The notes: a model not told the origin generated them from the sequence alone. Counted from the first letter of the stretch, positions 27,403 through 36,399 are shown. The stretch is DNA of 64,000 nucleotides from Sphingomonas sp. HMP9 (GCF_013374115.1 NZ_AP022673.1:2260501-2324500); one strand, 5' to 3'. Program-made: numbers and translations.

Positions 27403-28719
27403 TCAGTCCGCGAACAGAAGGACGGGCGTTTCCAGGTACTTCTTCAGCCCTTGGACGAAGCTGGCCGCATCCCAGCCGTCGACGACGCGGTGGTCGCAGC
27501 TGATCGAGAGGTTCATCAGCTTGGCACGGACGATCTCGTCGCCCTTGAAGACGGGGCGCTCGACGATCTTGTTCGGGCCGATGATTGCGACTTCGGGGCG
27601 GTTGATGACCGGGGTGGTCGCGATGCCGCCGAGCGGGCCGAGCGAGGTGACGGTGATCGTGCCGCCGCCCATCTCGTTGGGGGCGAGCTTGCCGGCGCGC
27701 GCGGCTTCGGCGAGGCGGGTTATCTCGGTCGCGAGCTGCCAGACGTTGCGGTCCTGTGCGTCGCGGATCACGGGGACGGTGAGGCCTGCGTCGGTCTGCG
27801 CGGCCATGCCGAGGTGGATGGCGCCGTGCCGCGTGACCACGCCTGCTTCGTCGTCATAGCGCGCGTTCAGCATCGGGAAGTCGGGGATCGTCTTGCAGAT
27901 CGCGACGATCATCAGCGGGAGCATCGTCAGCTTGGGGCGGCCGCCGCGGTTGGCGTTGAGGTCGGCGCGCATCGCTTCAAGCGCGGTGACGTCGATCTCG
28001 TCGACATAGGTGAAGTGCGGGATCGCGCGCTTCGACGCGGCCATGTTCTCGGCGATGCGGCGACGCATGCCGATGACCTTGATCGGCTGGTCTTCGCGGG
28101 CGCGTGACGCGTGGGGGGGGTGATAGCCCTCGCCGGAGCCGTAGCGGAGGTAGGCGTCGAGATCGGCGTGGCGGACTCGGTCGGCGTCGGTCTTTACCGA
28201 GGCGAGGTCGATGCCGAGATCGCGCGCGCGGGCGCGGACCGCGGGGGATGCGAGCGCGTGCGCCTTCTGCTCCCTCTCCCCTGCGGGGAGAGGGCTGGGG
28301 TGAGGGGTTGGGGCCGTTGCCGGCGTTTCCGCCTGGGGCTGCCCCTCTCCCCGGGGGGGAGAGGGAGTTTCGGTTGCCACCTCCTCGACGCCCGGGTTCT
28401 CGGCTTCGTATTGCTCAGCCGTCTCCGCCTGCGCCGCCGTCGGCGGTGCGGCCACCACCTCGTCTCCGCTCTCGACCGCATCCGTCTCGATCACCACCAG
28501 CGCAGCGCCGATCGACACCTGATCGCCGACCTCGCCCGCGAGCTCGACGACGACGCCGGTTACCGGCGACTCCATCTCGACGGTGGCCTTGTCGGTCATC
28601 ATGTCGGCGATCGGCGAGTCTTCCTCGACACGGTCGCCGATGGCGACGTGCCAGGCGACGATCTCGGCCTCGGAGATGCCTTCGCCGATGTCCGGCAATT
28701 TGAAGGTGAAGCGGGCCAT
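27403..28719 (-). CDS. bkdB: Branched-chain 2-oxoacid dehydrogenase E2 (lipoamide acyltransferase)
   Basis: 438 residues from the ATG at 28719, which overlaps the E1beta TAA by one base. Domains in order: lipoyl domain 1-80 with the lipoylated Lys44 in 'MMTDKATVEME'; a linker (about 90-165); E3-binding domain 'ALASPAVRARARDLGIDLAS'; catalytic domain with 'HFTYVDEIDVTALEAMRADL' and active-site 'CDHRVVDGWDAASFVQGLKK'. The lipoyl domain start 'FKLPDIGEGISEAEIVAWHV' is characteristic of the branched-chain type. Oddity: residues 118-150 of the linker are encoded by a palindromic repeat element (family F). No E3 gene is seen in the window. Confidence 0.93.
   Translation of the reverse strand: MARFTFKLPDIGEGISEAEIVAWHVAIGDRVEEDSPIADMMTDKATVEMESPVTGVVVELAGEVGDQVSIGAALVVIETDAVESGDEVVAAPPTAAQAETAEQYEAENPGVEEVATETPSPPRGEGQPQAETPATAPTPHPSPLPAGEREQKAHALASPAVRARARDLGIDLASVKTDADRVRHADLDAYLRYGSGEGYHPPHASRAREDQPIKVIGMRRRIAENMAASKRAIPHFTYVDEIDVTALEAMRADLNANRGGRPKLTMLPLMIVAICKTIPDFPMLNARYDDEAGVVTRHGAIHLGMAAQTDAGLTVPVIRDAQDRNVWQLATEITRLAEAARAGKLAPNEMGGGTITVTSLGPLGGIATTPVINRPEVAIIGPNKIVERPVFKGDEIVRAKLMNLSISCDHRVVDGWDAASFVQGLKKYLETPVLLFAD
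28270..28367. repeat. Family F two-arm repeat inside the E2 coding sequence
   Basis: Arms 'ctccctctcccctgcgggga' and 'ctccccgggggggagagggag' (each a hairpin on its own) flank a core with 'gggctggggtgaggggttgg'. On the coding strand it reads as Pro/Ala/Glu-rich residues that fit a flexible linker. The element keeps the frame open. Confidence 0.8.
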
Positions 28720-29786
28720 TATGCGTCCTTCATGATCTTCTTGAGGGCCTCGCCGATGCGAACCGGCCCCGGGAAATACGCCCATTCGAGGCTGTGCGGG
28801 TACGGCGTGTCGAACCCGGTCACGCGCTCGATCGGCGCCTCGAGATGGTAGAAACAGCGTTCCTGGACGATCGCCGACAGCTCAGCGCCGAACCCGCTGG
28901 TGCGAGTCGCCTCGTGGACGATCATGCAGCGCCCGGTCTTCTTCACCGACGCCTCGATCGTCTCGATGTCGAGCGGCACGAGCGTGCGCAGGTCGACAAT
29001 CTCGGCATCGATTCCCGCCTCGGCGACCACCGCGGCGCAGACATGGACCATCGTGCCGTAAGCAAGGATCGTCAGCGCCTCGCCCGCACGGACAATCTTC
29101 GCCTTGCCGAGTTCGATCTTGTAATAGCCGGTCGGGACTTCGCCGGCCGGGTGCTTCGACCAGTTCTGCGACGGGCGATCCCAATAGCCGTCGAACGGGC
29201 CGTTGTAGATGCGCTTGGGTTCGAAGAAGAGCGTCGGGTCGTTGTCCTCGATCGCGGCGATCAGCAGGCCCTTGGCATCGTAGGGCGTCGACGGGATGAC
29301 CGTCTTGATGCCCGACATGTGCGTGAACAGCCCCTCGGGCGACTGGCTATGCGTCTGCCCGCCGAAGATGCCGCCGCCGAACGGCGAGCGCACCGTGATC
29401 GGCGAGGTGAACTCGCCGGCGGAACGGTAGCGGAGACGCGCGGCTTCGGAAACGAGCTGGTCGAGCGCCGGGTAGATGTAATCGGCGAACTGAATCTCGG
29501 GGACCGGGCGCAGGCCGTACGCGCCCATCCCGACCGCGACGCCGATTATGCCGCATTCGGTGATCGGCGTGTCGAACACGCGCGTCTTGCCGTGCTTGGC
29601 CTGGAGCCCCGCGGTCGCGCGGAACACGCCGCCGAAATAGCCGACATCCTCGCCCATCACGATCACGTCGGGATCGCGCGTCATTATGATGTCCATGGCG
29701 GAGTTGATCGCCTGGATCATGTTCATGCGGGTGGTTTCGCCGCCGTCCACTGCTTCGGCGTCGGGTGCCTCGATCATGTCGGTCAT
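28719..29786 (-). CDS. bkdA2: Branched-chain 2-oxoacid dehydrogenase E1 beta subunit
   Basis: 355 residues from the ATG at 29786, chosen because it overlaps the E1alpha stop (ATGA); an ATG five codons upstream is less likely. With E1alpha it decarboxylates branched-chain 2-oxo acids using thiamine diphosphate. 'VIVMGEDVGYFGGVFRAT', 'RVFDTPITECGIIGVAVG', 'EIQFADYIYPALDQLVSEAA', 'SPFGGGIFGGQTHSQSPEG' and 'ILAYGTMVHVC' are typical. Spacing shows a single E1alpha-E1beta-E2 operon. Confidence 0.94.
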   Translation of the reverse strand: MTDMIEAPDAEAVDGGETTRMNMIQAINSAMDIIMTRDPDVIVMGEDVGYFGGVFRATAGLQAKHGKTRVFDTPITECGIIGVAVGMGAYGLRPVPEIQFADYIYPALDQLVSEAARLRYRSAGEFTSPITVRSPFGGGIFGGQTHSQSPEGLFTHMSGIKTVIPSTPYDAKGLLIAAIEDNDPTLFFEPKRIYNGPFDGYWDRPSQNWSKHPAGEVPTGYYKIELGKAKIVRAGEALTILAYGTMVHVCAAVVAEAGIDAEIVDLRTLVPLDIETIEASVKKTGRCMIVHEATRTSGFGAELSAIVQERCFYHLEAPIERVTGFDTPYPHSLEWAYFPGPVRIGEALKKIMKDA

Positions 29787-31078
29787 GCCTTGCGATCCCA
29801 TGGACGGCCGCTTGCCGCCTCTTCATCGAGCATCTGCTGACGCTGCTCCTTCAAATGCCACGGCAGTTCCTCGAACACGCCGTCGAACAGCGATTCGAGC
29901 GGCTGGTGCAGGCCGTGGCCGAGAATGCCGTTCTTCTCGGCTTCCTTCTGCGCGGCCTTGACCTGCTCGGCGAGTTCCTTGTCCTGCGCGGCGTGCCGCT
30001 CATCGTCCCATTCGCCGATCACGATCAGGTGATCCTTCAAGCGCTTGATCGGGTCGCCGAGCGGCCACGCATTGGGTTCGCCTTCGCTGCGATACTGGCC
30101 GGGATCGTCCGAGGTCGAATGGCCCTCCGCGCGGTAGGTGAAGTGCTCGATCAGCGTCGGGCCCTGATTGGTCCGCGCGCGCTCGGCGGCCCATTGCGTC
30201 GCGGCGTACACCGCCAGCGCATCGTTACCGTCGACGCGAAGCCCGGCAATGCCGTAGCCGACAGCGCGCGCCGCGAACGTCGTCGCCTCGGCGCCGGCGA
30301 ACCCGGAGAAGCTCGAGATCGCCCACTGGTTGTTGACGACGTTGAAGATCACCGGCGCGCGGTAGACCGCGGCGAAGGTGCAGGCGGAGTGGAAGTCGCC
30401 CTCGGCGGTCGAGCCCTCGCCGCACCACGTCGCCGCGATCCGCGTGTCGCCCTTGGCGGCGGACGCCATCGCCCAGCCCACGGCCTGCGGATATTGCGTC
30501 GTGAGGTTGCCCGAGATCGAGAAGAAGCCGGCTTCCTTGACCGAATACATGATCGGCAGCTGCTTGCCGCCGAGCCTGTCCGCGGTGTTCGAATAAATCT
30601 GGTTCATCATGTCGACGAGGCTCCAGCCCCGCGCGATCAGCAGGCCCTGCTGGCGATAGGACGGGAAGCACATGTCCTCGTAATCGAGCGCATAGGCCGC
30701 AGCGACCGCGACCGCCTCCTCGCCCAGCGCCTTCATGTAGAAGCTGGTCTTGCCCTGCCGCTGCGCTCGGAACATGCGCTCGTCAAACGCGCGGAGCAGC
30801 GCCATGCTGCGCAGCATGCGGCGCAACACGTCAGGCGAAAGCTTGGGATCCCAGGGGCCGACCGCGTTGCCGTCGTCGTCGAGCACGCGGACCAGCGTGT
30901 AGGCGAGATCGGTGAAGTCCGACGCCTTGTCCGCGGTGTCGGGGCGCCGTGCCTCGCCGGCGGGCGGCACGTCGACGTCGGCGAAGTCCACCGCATCGCC
31001 GGGGCGGAACTTGGGTTCGGGGATATGCAGCGTAAGCGGCTGCAAATTGGCGCGCGGATGCTCGCTTGCCATCGTCAT
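29783..31078 (-). CDS. bkdA1: Branched-chain 2-oxoacid dehydrogenase E1 alpha subunit
   Basis: 431 residues from the ATG at 31078 with GGAGATGGA just before. The long N-terminal region 'LQPLTLHIPEPKFRPGDAVD' and 'MALLRAFDERMFRAQRQGKT' mark the branched-chain rather than pyruvate type. The thiamine diphosphate motif is 'WCGEGSTAEGDFHSACTFAA' ending in 'NNQWAIS'; the phosphorylation-loop-like 'FTYRAEGHSTSDDPGQYRS' is also present. First gene of the operon. On its strand TTGAAA and TAAGAG, 18 bases apart, lie upstream as a weak promoter candidate. Confidence 0.94.
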   Translation of the reverse strand: MTMASEHPRANLQPLTLHIPEPKFRPGDAVDFADVDVPPAGEARRPDTADKASDFTDLAYTLVRVLDDDGNAVGPWDPKLSPDVLRRMLRSMALLRAFDERMFRAQRQGKTSFYMKALGEEAVAVAAAYALDYEDMCFPSYRQQGLLIARGWSLVDMMNQIYSNTADRLGGKQLPIMYSVKEAGFFSISGNLTTQYPQAVGWAMASAAKGDTRIAATWCGEGSTAEGDFHSACTFAAVYRAPVIFNVVNNQWAISSFSGFAGAEATTFAARAVGYGIAGLRVDGNDALAVYAATQWAAERARTNQGPTLIEHFTYRAEGHSTSDDPGQYRSEGEPNAWPLGDPIKRLKDHLIVIGEWDDERHAAQDKELAEQVKAAQKEAEKNGILGHGLHQPLESLFDGVFEELPWHLKEQRQQMLDEEAASGRPWDRKA

Positions 31079-31211
31079 TCCATCTCCATGAGGCCGCTGT
31101 GACCGCGGAACACTCTTACCGAGGCTTGTTATTAAATTTCAACGCAGATTGCGAGGGGGAGTTGCGCATTCACGATATGCCGCGCGGATTTTTTCTCCCC
31201 CTCCGCTGGAA

Positions 31212-32246
31212 TCAGCCGCCGACGATCTGTTCGATCACGCCGAAGATCGGGTGATGCTTGTCGTCTTCGGCCCAGATACGCACCGTGTCGCCCTTCTTAA
31301 GGAACGGCGTGACGGGCTTGCCGCCCTGGATGGTCTCGATAGTCCGGACTTCGGCGAGGCAGGAATAGCCGACGCCTCCCTCCGCGATCGGCTTGCCGGG
31401 GCCACCGTCGGGTCCACGGTTCGAGACGGTGCCCGATCCGACGATCGCCCCCGCCCCCAGCTTCCGCGTCTTGGCGGCGTGTGCGACCAGCGTACCGAAA
31501 TCGAACGTCATGTCTTCGCCGGCCTCGGCGCGGCCGAGCGGCTGGCCGTTGAGATCGACCATCAGCTTGCGGTGCAGCTTGCCGTCCTTCCACCAGTCGC
31601 CGAGCGAGTCGGGCGTGACGAATACGGGCGAGAACGCGCTCGCCGGCTTCGACTGGAAGAAGCCGAAGCCCTTGCCCAGTTCGCCCGGAATCAAATTGCG
31701 CAGCGACACGTCGTTGGTCAGCCCGACCAGCAGGATCGCCGCCAGCGCAACATCGCGGGTCGCGCCCATCGGCACGTCGCCGGTGACGACGACCACCTCC
31801 GCCTCCATGTCACAGCCCCATGCTTCGTCGCCGAGCGGAATCGGATCGCGCGGCCCCAGGAACCCGTCCGATCCCCCCTGGTACATCAGCGGATCGTGCC
31901 AGAAGCTGTCTGGCATCTCCGCCGCGCGCGCTTGCCGCACCAGTGCAACGTGGTTCACATAGGCCGAGCCGTCCGCCCATTGATACGCACGCGGCAGCGG
32001 CGACTCGGCGTCGTGCTCGTGGAAGCGCCGCATCGGGATCATCTCGTGTTCGAGATCGGTTGCCAGATTCGCAAGGTCGAGCGAGAGCCGATCCCAATCG
32101 TCGAGTGCGGCCTGCAGCGTCGGAGCGATATGACTCGCATCGGCATACCAGGCGAGATCGTTCGAGACGACGACAAGCTTGCCGTCCCGTCCCTGCTTGG
32201 CGTTGGCACGGGTGGCACCGAGATGCTTCAGGCTGGCCAGTTTCAT
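31212..32246 (-). CDS. Fumarylacetoacetate hydrolase (FAH) family protein
   Basis: 344 residues, with AGAGGA before the start. The FAH fold is seen in 'DPIPLGDEAWGCDMEAEVVVVTGDVPMG', 'LVGLTNDVSLRNLIPGELGKGFGFFQSKPASAFSP' and 'GAGAIVGSGTVSNRG', where acidic metal ligands lie in the first segment and a catalytic loop in the last. Family members split C-C bonds of 1,3-diketone acids; in tyrosine breakdown the product is fumarate plus acetoacetate. The adjacent BCKDH operon suggests amino-acid catabolism, but no homogentisate genes are in view. Confidence 0.85.
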   Translation of the reverse strand: MKLASLKHLGATRANAKQGRDGKLVVVSNDLAWYADASHIAPTLQAALDDWDRLSLDLANLATDLEHEMIPMRRFHEHDAESPLPRAYQWADGSAYVNHVALVRQARAAEMPDSFWHDPLMYQGGSDGFLGPRDPIPLGDEAWGCDMEAEVVVVTGDVPMGATRDVALAAILLVGLTNDVSLRNLIPGELGKGFGFFQSKPASAFSPVFVTPDSLGDWWKDGKLHRKLMVDLNGQPLGRAEAGEDMTFDFGTLVAHAAKTRKLGAGAIVGSGTVSNRGPDGGPGKPIAEGGVGYSCLAEVRTIETIQGGKPVTPFLKKGDTVRIWAEDDKHHPIFGVIEQIVGG

Positions 32247-32396
32247 GCGGCGTATCCTCTAGTGTTTGCACGCATCCTACGCCCGCGACGCAGTTCAAGT
32301 CGAGCATGCAGCGCGCAGAGAAACTGATTTTGGTAAGAGCCGAGCGGTTTGCAGGCTGCTAGGATCGGGGTCGCGTAACAGTTGAGGAAGTCGAGC

Positions 32397-32651
32397 ATGC
32401 CCAGATACTTCTTCGACATCGACAACCATAAACACGTCAATGACGATGACGGCACCGACCTGCCCGACGACGAGGAAGCACGCGTCCAGGCGATCATATT
32501 CGCAGGCGATTACCTGAGCGACCACCCGGGTATCGCACGACACGGCGCGCAGTTCCGCGTCGCGGTGCGAAACGACCAGGGACGCATGCTGCTGAGCGTC
32601 GTCGTGATGGTCGACGAAGCGGGGCAGGATCCGGGTCCGCCTCACACCTAA
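32397..32651 (+). CDS. DUF6894 family small protein
   Basis: 84 residues from ATG 32397 with GAGGAAG five bases further up. The N-terminal 'MPRYFFDIDNHKHVNDDDGT' and 'LPDDEEARVQAIIFAGDYLSD' fit the small DUF6894 proteins frequent in rhizobia and sphingomonads. Function unknown. Confidence 0.8.
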   Translation: MPRYFFDIDNHKHVNDDDGTDLPDDEEARVQAIIFAGDYLSDHPGIARHGAQFRVAVRNDQGRMLLSVVVMVDEAGQDPGPPHT

Positions 32652-32829
32652 GTCGGCTTTGGCGATCGCACTGACGAGCGGAAACGCCCGACTTTGCTCG
32701 GCAACATTATAACATGGGTTTTGTCGGCCCGCTCAATCCTGGGATAAGGTACGTGTCGCGAGGACACGCTATCCAAGAGAGGGTGACAGCGAGAGACGAG
32801 TGCTCCTGCCCTGGATGCGGAGAGTGCCC

Positions 32830-33564
32830 GTGGATATGTCCACCGTGACTGAACAGGTCATACGGAAGTTCGAATCGCGGGCGTCTCTGCATGCGGACGA
32901 CCGCGCGAAAATCGCGACCTTGCCATTCAAGGTACGGACGATCGACGCGTCGACCTACATGCTGCGCGAGGGCCAGCGCCCCACGCGATGCGCATTCATC
33001 CTCGACGGCATCGCCTATCGGCAGAAACTGACGACGAATGGCGAGCGCGAGATCGTGTCGATCCTGATGCCCGGCGAGTTCGTCGACCTGCAGAACCTGT
33101 TCCTCGATGAATCCGATCACGACATCCAGGCGCTGACCCGGCTGACATTGGCCGAGGTGCCGATCGTGGCGCTGCGCCAGTTCGTCGAATCCTGTCCGGC
33201 GGCAGGTCAGACGATGTGGATTGATGCGCTGGTCGAGGCATCGATCCACCGTGAATGGCTGCTCAACATCGGACGGCGCAACGCGCGCAGCCGGTTGGCG
33301 CATCTGCTCTGCGAATTCTCCGTTCGGTTCAAGACATCGACGCTCGGGGATGCGATGGCCTATGAGTTGCCGATGACGCAGGAGCAGCTTGGCGACGCGC
33401 TCGGGCTGACGCCGGTGCACGTCAACCGCGTGCTAAAATCGCTCGAAACGGACGGGCTGATCGCGCGCAAGAAGCGGCAGGTGAGCGTGATCGACTGGCC
33501 CCGTCTTCGCGATACGGCCGAGTTCAACGAGCGGTATCTGCATCTCGGCCAGGTTCGGCGCTGA
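32830..33564 (+). CDS. Crp/Fnr-family transcriptional regulator
   Basis: The GTG at 32830 (GGAGAG six bases before) gives 244 residues; an ATG at 32836 is also possible. An N-terminal cyclic-nucleotide-binding-like beta-roll ('LREGQRPTRCAFILDGIAYRQK', 'ILMPGEFVDLQNLFLD') is followed by a dimer helix and a winged helix-turn-helix 'ELPMTQEQLGDALGLTPVHVNRVLKSLETDGLI'. The four-cysteine N-terminus of Fnr is absent, so oxygen sensing by an Fe-S cluster is unlikely. Ligand and targets unknown. Confidence 0.88.
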   Translation: MDMSTVTEQVIRKFESRASLHADDRAKIATLPFKVRTIDASTYMLREGQRPTRCAFILDGIAYRQKLTTNGEREIVSILMPGEFVDLQNLFLDESDHDIQALTRLTLAEVPIVALRQFVESCPAAGQTMWIDALVEASIHREWLLNIGRRNARSRLAHLLCEFSVRFKTSTLGDAMAYELPMTQEQLGDALGLTPVHVNRVLKSLETDGLIARKKRQVSVIDWPRLRDTAEFNERYLHLGQVRR

Positions 33565-33789
33565 GCCCCGTCCGTGGTGCTGAAGCGCCCCAGGTTGACT
33601 TTTTGGCGTCGATGCACGACATAGCCGCCATCGAGGTGTCATGCAGCGTGATCGGACCTGAATAAGGTCCAAGCTCCGCCTCGGTCGTTTCCAACGGGCT
33701 TCCCTTTTCACGCGGGGTGTCAAACACCACCGCCCCTCGTGCGTCCGCTTCGTGGATTCGCGAGCCCGGCATCTATTGAGAGACCATTC

Positions 33790-35229
33790 ATGTCATTTGC
33801 AAACCTCGGCCTTGCCGAGCCGCTCGTCCGTGCGCTCGAAGCCAAGGGCTATACCGAGCCGACGCCGATCCAGGCGCAGTCGATCCCGATCCTGCTCGAG
33901 GGTGGCGATCTGCTCGGCATCGCGCAGACCGGCACCGGCAAGACCGCGGCGTTCGTGCTCCCCTCGATCCAGCGGCTGACTGAAAATCAGAAGCGCGTCC
34001 TGCCCACGCATTGCCGCATGCTGGTGCTCGCACCGACGCGCGAACTCGCCAGCCAGATCGCCGACAGCGCGCGCGCTTACGGCCAGTTCAGCAAGATGTC
34101 GGTGACGACCGTGTTCGGCGGCACCAGCATCAACAAGAACCGCCAGGACCTGAGCCGCGGCGTCGACATCCTCGTCGCTACGCCGGGCCGTCTGATCGAC
34201 CTGATCGAGCAGGGCTTCTGCAACCTGTCGATGATCGAGATCCTCGTGCTCGACGAGGCCGACCAGATGATGGATCTCGGCTTCATCCACGCGCTGAAGA
34301 AGATCGTCCGCATGCTGCCGAAGAAGCGCCAGACGCTGTTCTTCTCGGCGACGATGCCGGTCGCCATCCGCGAGCTGGCCAGCCAGTTCCTGCTCGACCC
34401 GAAGACCGTGTCGGTGAAGCCGGCCGCGACGACCGCCGAGCGCGTCGACCAGTATGTCACCTTCTGCAACCAATCGGAGAAGCAGGCGCTGCTGACGATC
34501 ACGCTGGCCGATCCGGCGATCGACCGCGCGCTCGTGTTCACGCGGACCAAGCATGGCGCCGACCGCGTCGTGAAGCTGCTGGCCGGCAACGGCATCGCCA
34601 GCAACGCGATCCACGGCAACAAGAGCCAGGGCCAGCGCGAGCGGGCGCTCGGCGAATTCAAGCAGGGCAAGGTCAAGGTCTTGATCGCGACCGACATCGC
34701 CGCACGCGGCATCGACGTCTCGGGCGTCAGCCACGTCATCAACTTCGAACTGCCCAACGTCGCCGAGCAGTATGTCCACCGCATCGGCCGGACCGCACGT
34801 GCGGGCGCCAGCGGCATCGCCGTCGCGTTCTGCGCGGATGACGAGAAAGCCTATCTGCGCGACATCGAGCGGATCACACGCCAGAAGGTGACGGTCCGCG
34901 CGCTGCCCGACGATTTCGTCAACCTGTCGAACCAGATCAAGCAGACGCGCGTCAAGACGATGGGGGCGGACCCCGAAGTCCGGATCGACCGTCCGCGCGA
35001 TCCGGCGCGTCCGCGCGCCACGCATGCGCCGCGCGCAACCGGCGGCAGCACCGGCCGCAACTATGCGGGTGCCAGCCGTGGCGGTCAGGGCGGTGGCCAG
35101 GGTGGCGGCGGCGGTCGTCCGCAGGGCGGTGGTCGTCCCGGGGGGCAGGGCGGCGGTGGTCGTCCGGCCGGTGGCGGCGGCGGTGGCCGTGGTCCGGGTC
35201 GCGGCGCGGGTCCGAGCTCGGCACGCTAA
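33790..35229 (+). CDS. rhlE: DEAD-box RNA helicase, RhlE-like
   Basis: 479 residues from ATG 33790. Motifs in order: Q motif 'GYTEPTPIQAQSIP', motif I 'AQTGTGKT', Ia 'PTRELASQI', GG 'VFGGTSI', Ib 'TPGR', II 'DEAD', III 'SAT', V 'ATDIAARGIDV', VI 'HRIGRTARAG'. From about residue 400 the tail is rich in Gly, Arg and Pro, an RGG-type RNA-binding extension. It remodels RNA, often in ribosome assembly or cold adaptation. About 225 bases of leader precede it, holding a short hairpin GGACCT-gaata-AGGTCC at 33654-33670. Confidence 0.93.
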   Translation: MSFANLGLAEPLVRALEAKGYTEPTPIQAQSIPILLEGGDLLGIAQTGTGKTAAFVLPSIQRLTENQKRVLPTHCRMLVLAPTRELASQIADSARAYGQFSKMSVTTVFGGTSINKNRQDLSRGVDILVATPGRLIDLIEQGFCNLSMIEILVLDEADQMMDLGFIHALKKIVRMLPKKRQTLFFSATMPVAIRELASQFLLDPKTVSVKPAATTAERVDQYVTFCNQSEKQALLTITLADPAIDRALVFTRTKHGADRVVKLLAGNGIASNAIHGNKSQGQRERALGEFKQGKVKVLIATDIAARGIDVSGVSHVINFELPNVAEQYVHRIGRTARAGASGIAVAFCADDEKAYLRDIERITRQKVTVRALPDDFVNLSNQIKQTRVKTMGADPEVRIDRPRDPARPRATHAPRATGGSTGRNYAGASRGGQGGGQGGGGGRPQGGGRPGGQGGGGRPAGGGGGGRGPGRGAGPSSAR

Positions 35230-35240
35230 GCATTCGATCA

Positions 35241-35276
35241 CCTCGCGGATTTGGTGTAAGACCGGCCCGCGAGGAG
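35241..35276 (+). promoter_or_regulatory. Hairpin overlapping the ribosome-binding site of the next small gene
   Basis: CCTCGCGG at 35241-35248 is perfectly complementary to CCGCGAGG at 35267-35274, whose last four bases are part of the GAGGAG site (35271-35276). If it folds, translation of the 88-residue protein would be reduced; it may also serve as the end of the rhlE transcript, although no T-run follows. Confidence 0.4.
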
Positions 35277-35283
35277 AATGCTG

Positions 35284-35550
35284 ATGGACGTTTCCACTAC
35301 CCCGGTCGCCGAGCGCATCGCGCGCGTGCTGGCCGGCCAGCGGATCAGCGCGAATGCGGGCGGCGACGCCGAATCCGCGTCGCAGCTGATCGATTCGGCC
35401 TGGGCGGACTATCTTCCCGACGCGCTCGCGGTGCTGCGCACGCTGCGCGAACCTGACCGGGCGATGGCCGCGGCGGGTGACCCTGTCGTCTGGGAGGCGA
35501 TGATCCTTGCGGGGATCAAGGGCGCCAAGCCAAAGACGGTGGTGCTTTAG
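35284..35550 (+). CDS. Small protein of unknown function
   Basis: 88 residues from ATG 35284, seven bases after GAGGAG; the ATG at 35278 is too close to that site. The sequence is mostly helical, 'VAERIARVLAGQRISANAGG' and 'AWADYLPDALAVLRTLREPD', with a basic end 'GIKGAKPKTVVL'. I do not recognise a family. It follows rhlE by 54 bases. Confidence 0.65.
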   Translation: MDVSTTPVAERIARVLAGQRISANAGGDAESASQLIDSAWADYLPDALAVLRTLREPDRAMAAAGDPVVWEAMILAGIKGAKPKTVVL

Positions 35551-35600
35551 GGCCTGCCCTATTCCGTCGCGTGACGCCCCTGCCCCCCCCCAAATGCCAC

Positions 35601-35681
35601 CGTCATCCTGACGAAAGTCAGGATCCAGAGCCAGATGGAGTGGCCCCGCTACCCTGGATCCTGACTTTCGTCAGGATGACG
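35601..35681. repeat. Family A palindromic repeat pair, copy 5
   Basis: Consensus arms around a 24-base core, between convergent genes (small protein and nitroreductase). Confidence 0.9.
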
Positions 35682-35711
35682 GTGGTGTGGAGTGGTGTGA
35701 GCTCTTTGCCA

Positions 35712-36377
35712 TCAGCGGATCGTCGTCAGCCACTCGGTCGTGTCCGCGCGCTCCGTGCGGAGGCGGTTCACCGGCGCGGCCTTGTCCTCGTAGCCGATCG
35801 CCATGCCGCAGAAGAGCATGCGGTCTTCGGGGACGTCGAGGAACGCGCCGACCGTTTCCGGATACATCGCCCAGCATTCCTGCGCGCAGGTAGCGAGGCC
35901 AGCCTCCACCGCGAGCAGCATCAGATTTTGCAGGTACATGCCGAGATCGGACCATTGCGGCGGCCCCATGCGTCTGCCGACCGTGCAGAAATAGGCGGCG
36001 GGGGCGCCGAAGAACGCGAAATTTCGGGCGAACCAGTCTCGCCGTGCTGCCTTGTCGTCGCGCGGGATGCCGAGTTCTGCGTACATCGCTTCGCCGACTG
36101 CAAAGCGGCGGTCGCGGTAGGGGGTTGTCAGGTCTTTCGGGTAGATGTCGTAGGCGGGCTGCTCGGTGGCGCCGGTGGCGAGATTTGTCGCCATGGTTGC
36201 CTTGAGGCGGGCCATCGGTTCGCCGTGGACGATGGCGATGTGCCAGGGTTGGAGGTTGCCGCCGGTTGCTGCTCGGGCTGCCTTTACGGCGAGGTCGTGG
36301 AGTTGGGTCGGGTCGACGGGGGTGTCGAGGAAGCCTCGGACGGAGCGGCGGGCGGCGATGGCTTCGGTCACGTCCAT
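35712..36377 (-). CDS. Nitroreductase family protein
   Basis: 221 residues. The FMN-binding start 'AIAARRSVRGFLDTPVD' and 'AARAATGGNLQPWHIAIV', and the C-terminal 'GMYLQNLMLLAVEAGLATCAQECWA' fit the NfnB/NfsB-like oxygen-insensitive nitroreductase superfamily, which reduces nitro compounds or quinones with NAD(P)H. Physiological substrate unknown. Confidence 0.9.
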   Translation of the reverse strand: MDVTEAIAARRSVRGFLDTPVDPTQLHDLAVKAARAATGGNLQPWHIAIVHGEPMARLKATMATNLATGATEQPAYDIYPKDLTTPYRDRRFAVGEAMYAELGIPRDDKAARRDWFARNFAFFGAPAAYFCTVGRRMGPPQWSDLGMYLQNLMLLAVEAGLATCAQECWAMYPETVGAFLDVPEDRMLFCGMAIGYEDKAAPVNRLRTERADTTEWLTTIR

Positions 36378-36399
36378 TGGCTTCTCCTATCGGCGTCCG

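Noticed and set aside
33524..33772. An 82-codon reverse frame in the leader of the helicase gene
   Set aside because: The sequence is less Arg-rich than usual shadows, but it overlaps the Crp/Fnr gene end, has no ribosome-binding site and resembles nothing I know.
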